From an uncultured Oscillospiraceae bacterium (lineage in GTDB: Bacteria > Bacillota > Clostridia > Oscillospirales > Oscillospiraceae), in the NCBI GenBank assembly GCA_910587645.1, contig CAJUNA010000027.1, positions 3,638 through 67,637 on the forward strand: a stretch of 64,000 bases of DNA, in the 5' to 3' direction. The notes under the pieces were generated by a model. It searched no databases and was not told where the DNA came from. It saw only the letters and a program-made list of their open reading frames with translations. The translations under genes and the position numbers were made by a program. Positions 60,963 to 64,000 of the stretch are shown piece by piece (the first letter of the stretch is position 1; every line of letters begins with the position of its first letter).

Positions 60963-61943
60963 TCATTCTACCTCCAGCCGGGGCCGCGCCAGCCTGATGG
61001 TGATGCAAGTCCCCCGCCCCAGCTCCGATGCCGCTTCAATCGTGTGGCCCAGCTTTTTGCAGATTTCCCTGCTCAGATACAGCCCGATTCCGGTCGCCCG
61101 CTTGTCCATCCGGCCGTTGTACCCGGTAAAGCCCCGCTCAAAAATCCGGGGCATATCCTCCGCGCTGATGCCCGCGCCATCGTCCCTGATGTGGAGGCAC
61201 TCCCCCTCGGCCCACACGGTAACATGGCCGCCGGGGGCGTACTTCACCGCGTTGGATAACACCTGCTCAATCACCAGTTGCAGCCACTTTTCATCGCTGA
61301 GCACCTTTAGCCCCGTCTCCCGCAGTTCCAGGGAGACTTTGCCGCGAATGAACAAAGGCGCATACTTCCGCGCCGCCTGCCGCAGCACGCTGTCCAGGTC
61401 CAGGTTGCGTATCATATAATCAGTAGAACCGCCTCCCAGCCGCAGATAGCTGAGAACCAGTTCTACATACCGCTCCACGCGGAACAGCTCCACGCTGAGG
61501 GCGCGGCCCCGCTCACTCTCATCGCCCTGTAAAATCAGCCCCATAGCGGCAATGGGCGTCTTGATCTGATGCACCCACATGGTGTAATAATCCACGTTCT
61601 CCCGTAGCTGCGCATCCAAAGCGGACACAGCGTTCCGCCGGTCACCGTCCAGTTCCAGAAGCAGCTCATGGTAGGCGGCTTCCTCCATATCCCGGGGCGT
61701 TGGCAGAAGGTTCAGTAGCAGCGCGGCCTGCCCCGCGATGCTCTGCAAATCCCGCACCCTGCCCCGCCACCGGAAAAACTCCACTGTCCCACAGATCAGC
61801 AGGAAAATCAGGCATAGCAGCCCAGCATACCCCACCGCTTCCACCGGAAATCGGTAGAGACTGAGCACCCAGGCAAACACCCCCGTGCAGACCGCCAGCA
61901 GCGCCAGCGGCTTCCAGCGGCATTTGACATAGTCCCAAAGCAT
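60963..61943 (-). CDS. Intramembrane-sensing histidine kinase (BceS-like)
   Basis: A 326-aa sensor kinase with two transmembrane helices (about 12-31 and 36-55) and almost no external loop. Phospho-acceptor His125 (VHQIKTP), N box LVIEQVLSNAVKYA, G boxes DDGAGIS and GIGLYLS. This architecture usually senses antimicrobial peptides through a BceAB-type ABC transporter, not present in the window. 6 bp after the response regulator. Confidence 0.9.
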   Translation of the reverse strand: MLWDYVKCRWKPLALLAVCTGVFAWVLSLYRFPVEAVGYAGLLCLIFLLICGTVEFFRWRGRVRDLQSIAGQAALLLNLLPTPRDMEEAAYHELLLELDGDRRNAVSALDAQLRENVDYYTMWVHQIKTPIAAMGLILQGDESERGRALSVELFRVERYVELVLSYLRLGGGSTDYMIRNLDLDSVLRQAARKYAPLFIRGKVSLELRETGLKVLSDEKWLQLVIEQVLSNAVKYAPGGHVTVWAEGECLHIRDDGAGISAEDMPRIFERGFTGYNGRMDKRATGIGLYLSREICKKLGHTIEAASELGRGTCITIRLARPRLEVE

Positions 61944-61949
61944 GCGCCC

Positions 61950-62624
61950 TCACCCCTCAATCAGATAACCTAAGCCCTTTTTCGTGCGTATAAAGTCCGT
62001 CAGCCCAACGCCTTCCAGCTTCCGGCGCAGGCGGGCCATATTCACCGTCAGGGTATTTTCGTCCACAAAGCTGTCCGTCTCCCAGAGCTTGCGCATAAGC
62101 GTATCCCGGGACACGGTGCGGCCCTTCTGCTCCAAGAGGACCTGTAAAATCCGGTACTCGTTGCGGCTCAGTTCCAAGGTATTCCCCTCATAGCGGAGGG
62201 TATTGTCCCCGGTGTCCAGCACCGCCCCCCGGCACCCCAGCAAAGGCGCGGAGGCGCCAAAGTCGTAAGTCCTGCGCAAGACGGCCTGGATCTTCGCCGC
62301 CAGGACCTCCAAGTCAAAGGGCTTTGGAACAAAATCATCGCCGCCCATGGTCATAGCCATCACGATGTTCATATTGTCGGACGCGGAGGATAGAAAAACA
62401 ATCGGGACTTTGCTCAGCTTCCGTATTTCGGTACACCAATGGTACCCATTCCGGTAAGGCAGGCCGATGTCCAGCAGGACTAAATGGGGCGCAAAGGCAG
62501 TGAATTCCTCCATAACCCGGGTTAAATCCTGAACCTTCCGCGCTTCCCAGCCCCAGGAGGCAATATGCTCCACCACCGCCCCGGCGATTACAGTATCGTC
62601 CTCCACCACAAGAATCTTATACAT
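61950..62624 (-). CDS. OmpR-family response regulator
   Basis: A 224-aa regulator. Receiver Asp52 (LLDIGLPYRNG) with acidic pair EDD at 8-10; C-terminal winged helix (SRNEYRILQVLLEQKGRTVSRD). Operon with the kinase downstream. Confidence 0.93.
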   Translation of the reverse strand: MYKILVVEDDTVIAGAVVEHIASWGWEARKVQDLTRVMEEFTAFAPHLVLLDIGLPYRNGYHWCTEIRKLSKVPIVFLSSASDNMNIVMAMTMGGDDFVPKPFDLEVLAAKIQAVLRRTYDFGASAPLLGCRGAVLDTGDNTLRYEGNTLELSRNEYRILQVLLEQKGRTVSRDTLMRKLWETDSFVDENTLTVNMARLRRKLEGVGLTDFIRTKKGLGYLIEG

Positions 62625-62659
62625 ACCGTATTCCTTCGTTAGAAAATAGCATTTTGTTT

Positions 62660-63178
62660 TTATGCAAAGGCTGCGTCAACCCGGTACTCGCCATCAATCA
62701 GCAATATTTCCGCTCCAAACGCCTGGCACAAGCGCAGCGTCTCCTGGTTGTCGCGGAGCAGGGTTTCTATTGTGCAGTCCGCATCATCCAACCGGTTTTC
62801 AACCGTATTAGCATATTTTTTGATGTCGTCATAGTGGCTCCGGATATACGACTCGCTCATCACCAAGCAGCGGTATTTGATGTACGCCAGATAGTCCTTT
62901 TCAAAACTTTTGGCCCAATCGAAAGGAATATAGCACCCTTCCACAATAAGGTTCTGCTTATTTTCGATGGCAGTTTTCACCATCTCCCGCACGACAGGCC
63001 ACAGATAACCGGTCAAATCCCCGTCATCGCTTTCCGGGGTCAGGTTGGTGTATCCACTGCGAATCAGTCCCATTTTCAAGTGGTCAATGGAGAGATACGG
63101 GTAATGATATTTCTCAAGAAGCTTCTGCGCCAGGGCAGTCTTCCCCGTATGGGACGCCCCCGCAATCAAAAAGACCAT
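62660..63178 (-). CDS. P-loop NTPase/kinase-like protein
   Basis: A 172-aa protein starting with Walker A IAGASHTGKTAL (5-16). Resembles small AAA-type or 2-phosphoglycerate-kinase-like enzymes. VEGCYIPFDW about 95 may bind substrate. Start 63178 has GGGGGAA upstream and lies 10 bp after the Nudix gene. Confidence 0.75.
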   Translation of the reverse strand: MVFLIAGASHTGKTALAQKLLEKYHYPYLSIDHLKMGLIRSGYTNLTPESDDGDLTGYLWPVVREMVKTAIENKQNLIVEGCYIPFDWAKSFEKDYLAYIKYRCLVMSESYIRSHYDDIKKYANTVENRLDDADCTIETLLRDNQETLRLCQAFGAEILLIDGEYRVDAAFA

Positions 63179-63188
63179 AGTTCCCCCT

Positions 63189-63644
63189 TCACAGCAGCTC
63201 CCCCACAACCTGCCCGTCCACAACATGGACATAATGCTCCCCCAACCGCTCGTCCTCAAAAACCTGGATCATCTGGTCAAAGTTAACGGGAAGGCGATAG
63301 TTCTCCAATTCGCTCCGCTTGATCCAGAACACCTTTCCCTCTTCCGAGGACCGCAATTCCCCAGAAAAACGGTTTGCTTTATAGAGGAACACAATATACC
63401 TTGTACCGTCATCTTCCGGAAATTGCTTCACGCCGCATAGCTCAGGCGCTTCAATCATCAGCCCGGTCTCCTCCCAGACCTCCCGGATAACAGACTGGGT
63501 AAAGGATTCCCCTGGCTCTACATGCCCACCAGGGAAGGTGACCCCCGGCCAGTCCGGGTCTAAGCGGTCCTCCACCAAAATATTCCCCTGATTATCGTAT
63601 ACCATGCACATATTGGTCAATACCACCGTTTCCCTCCGCGCCAT
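63189..63644 (-). CDS. Nudix hydrolase (8-oxo-dGTPase-like)
   Basis: A 151-aa Nudix protein. Box GGHVEPGESFTQSVIREVWEETGL (about 39-62) is complete. N-terminal region resembles MutT-type 8-oxo-dGTP diphosphatases, but other nucleotides are possible. AGGAGGG lies upstream of the start. Confidence 0.85.
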   Translation of the reverse strand: MARRETVVLTNMCMVYDNQGNILVEDRLDPDWPGVTFPGGHVEPGESFTQSVIREVWEETGLMIEAPELCGVKQFPEDDGTRYIVFLYKANRFSGELRSSEEGKVFWIKRSELENYRLPVNFDQMIQVFEDERLGEHYVHVVDGQVVGELL

Positions 63645-63712
63645 TTCACAGCCCTCCTATTCATTTTTCCTTCAAGAATTTTGCAAGGTATAAAATTTCT
63701 TACCAAAGAAAA

Positions 63713-63742
63713 AAAGAGGACAGTCTTTCGACTGCCCTCTTT
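63713..63742 (-). terminator. rRNA operon terminator
   Basis: 13-bp stem with one G-U (63713-63725, 63730-63742), tetraloop, then a T7 run on the minus strand. Follows the 5S gene. Confidence 0.92.
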
Positions 63743-63744
63743 GT

Positions 63745-63859
<115 letters not shown>

Positions 63860-63937
63860 TCAATTTTCAGATCACACCCTGAAAACCGAACAAAGGGAAG
63901 GAGAGGGAGAGCGGAGCAGACAAGCCTGCATAACGTA

Positions 63938-64000
63938 GGTCAAGCCCTCGGGCGATTAGTACAGGTCAGCTACACGTGTTACCACGCTTCCACCTCCTGC
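63938..64000 (-). rRNA. rrl: 23S ribosomal RNA, 3' end (partial)
   Basis: Minus strand reads GGTGGAAGCGTGGTAACACG and ends with CGAGGGCTTGACC, the conserved 3' terminus of bacterial 23S rRNA. It runs off the right edge. The 78 bp between it and 5S hold no tRNA. Confidence 0.92.

Overview
The window reads as chromosome of an anaerobic, high-GC gut-type Clostridia (Oscillospiraceae-like: Flavonifractor, Oscillibacter or Intestinimonas are the sort of genera I would expect). The basis is the GlgB-GlgC-GlgD-GlgA-GlgP glycogen block, HrcA/CIRCE-controlled groESL, strong AGGAGG ribosome binding sites, radical-SAM richness, corrinoid methyltransferases and an rRNA operon tail. This placement is inference; no 16S sequence is present.

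Layout. 1-10.1 kb: a tRNA-Pro(UGG) with a truncated tRNA-Pro-like remnant upstream in the same transcript, then housekeeping genes (rhomboid-fold protein, ArsC/Spx-like protein, sirtuin, MATE exporter, mfd, a PfkB sugar kinase, a methyltransferase and a YerC/TrpR-like regulator). 10.3-19.1 kb: glycogen metabolism, glgBCD under one promoter, then glgA and glgP under a second promoter that carries a 14-bp palindrome in its spacer. 19.1-24.7 kb: mtaB, a GNAT acetyltransferase, a cysteine desulfurase, a second MATE exporter and rlmA. 25.0-28.1 kb: a polar amino-acid ABC importer whose binding protein appears circularly permuted. A 0.75-kb AT-rich segment with inverted-repeat ends and a small methyltransferase gene sits between the binding protein and the permease. 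28.2-30.9 kb: two radical SAM genes and mutY.

31.0-50.7 kb is the most interesting region, an accessory metabolic island. A divergent promoter pair at 33.77-33.94 kb drives two operons. To the left lie a corrinoid protein, a GntR regulator, a DUF1638-like protein and a MocA-like nucleotidyltransferase. To the right lie a methyltetrahydrofolate:corrinoid methyltransferase, a second corrinoid protein, a UroD-fold methyltransferase, a 53-aa protein, two GPH/MFS transporters, a MOP-type molybdenum aldehyde oxidoreductase and a flavin/dicluster iron-sulfur protein. A convergent cluster at 45.0-49.1 kb encodes a small Cys4 protein, a C-GCAxxG-C-C-type protein, a NifX-like protein, a radical SAM protein, a methyltransferase and an AMP-forming ligase. 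This set resembles the neighbourhood of a Desulfovibrio MOP gene (DVU_1551-1559, from memory). A corrinoid-reactivating ferredoxin/ASKHA protein (RACE) closes the island. My reading is uptake of a methylated, possibly methoxy-aromatic compound, corrinoid-dependent demethylation to methyl-tetrahydrofolate, molybdenum-dependent oxidation of an aldehyde or heterocycle, and a poorly understood maturation or acyl-activation module.

50.8-64 kb: an HD-domain protein, two CobW-family GTPases (one with a His/Cys-rich tandem repeat), a PrsA-like foldase, truB, ribF, a lipid kinase, groESL behind an extended CIRCE operator, an XRE-type membrane regulator, a two-component system, a P-loop kinase, a Nudix hydrolase, 5S rRNA and the 3' end of 23S rRNA on the minus strand. 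Long antisense open frames opposite GC-rich genes were treated as shadows.
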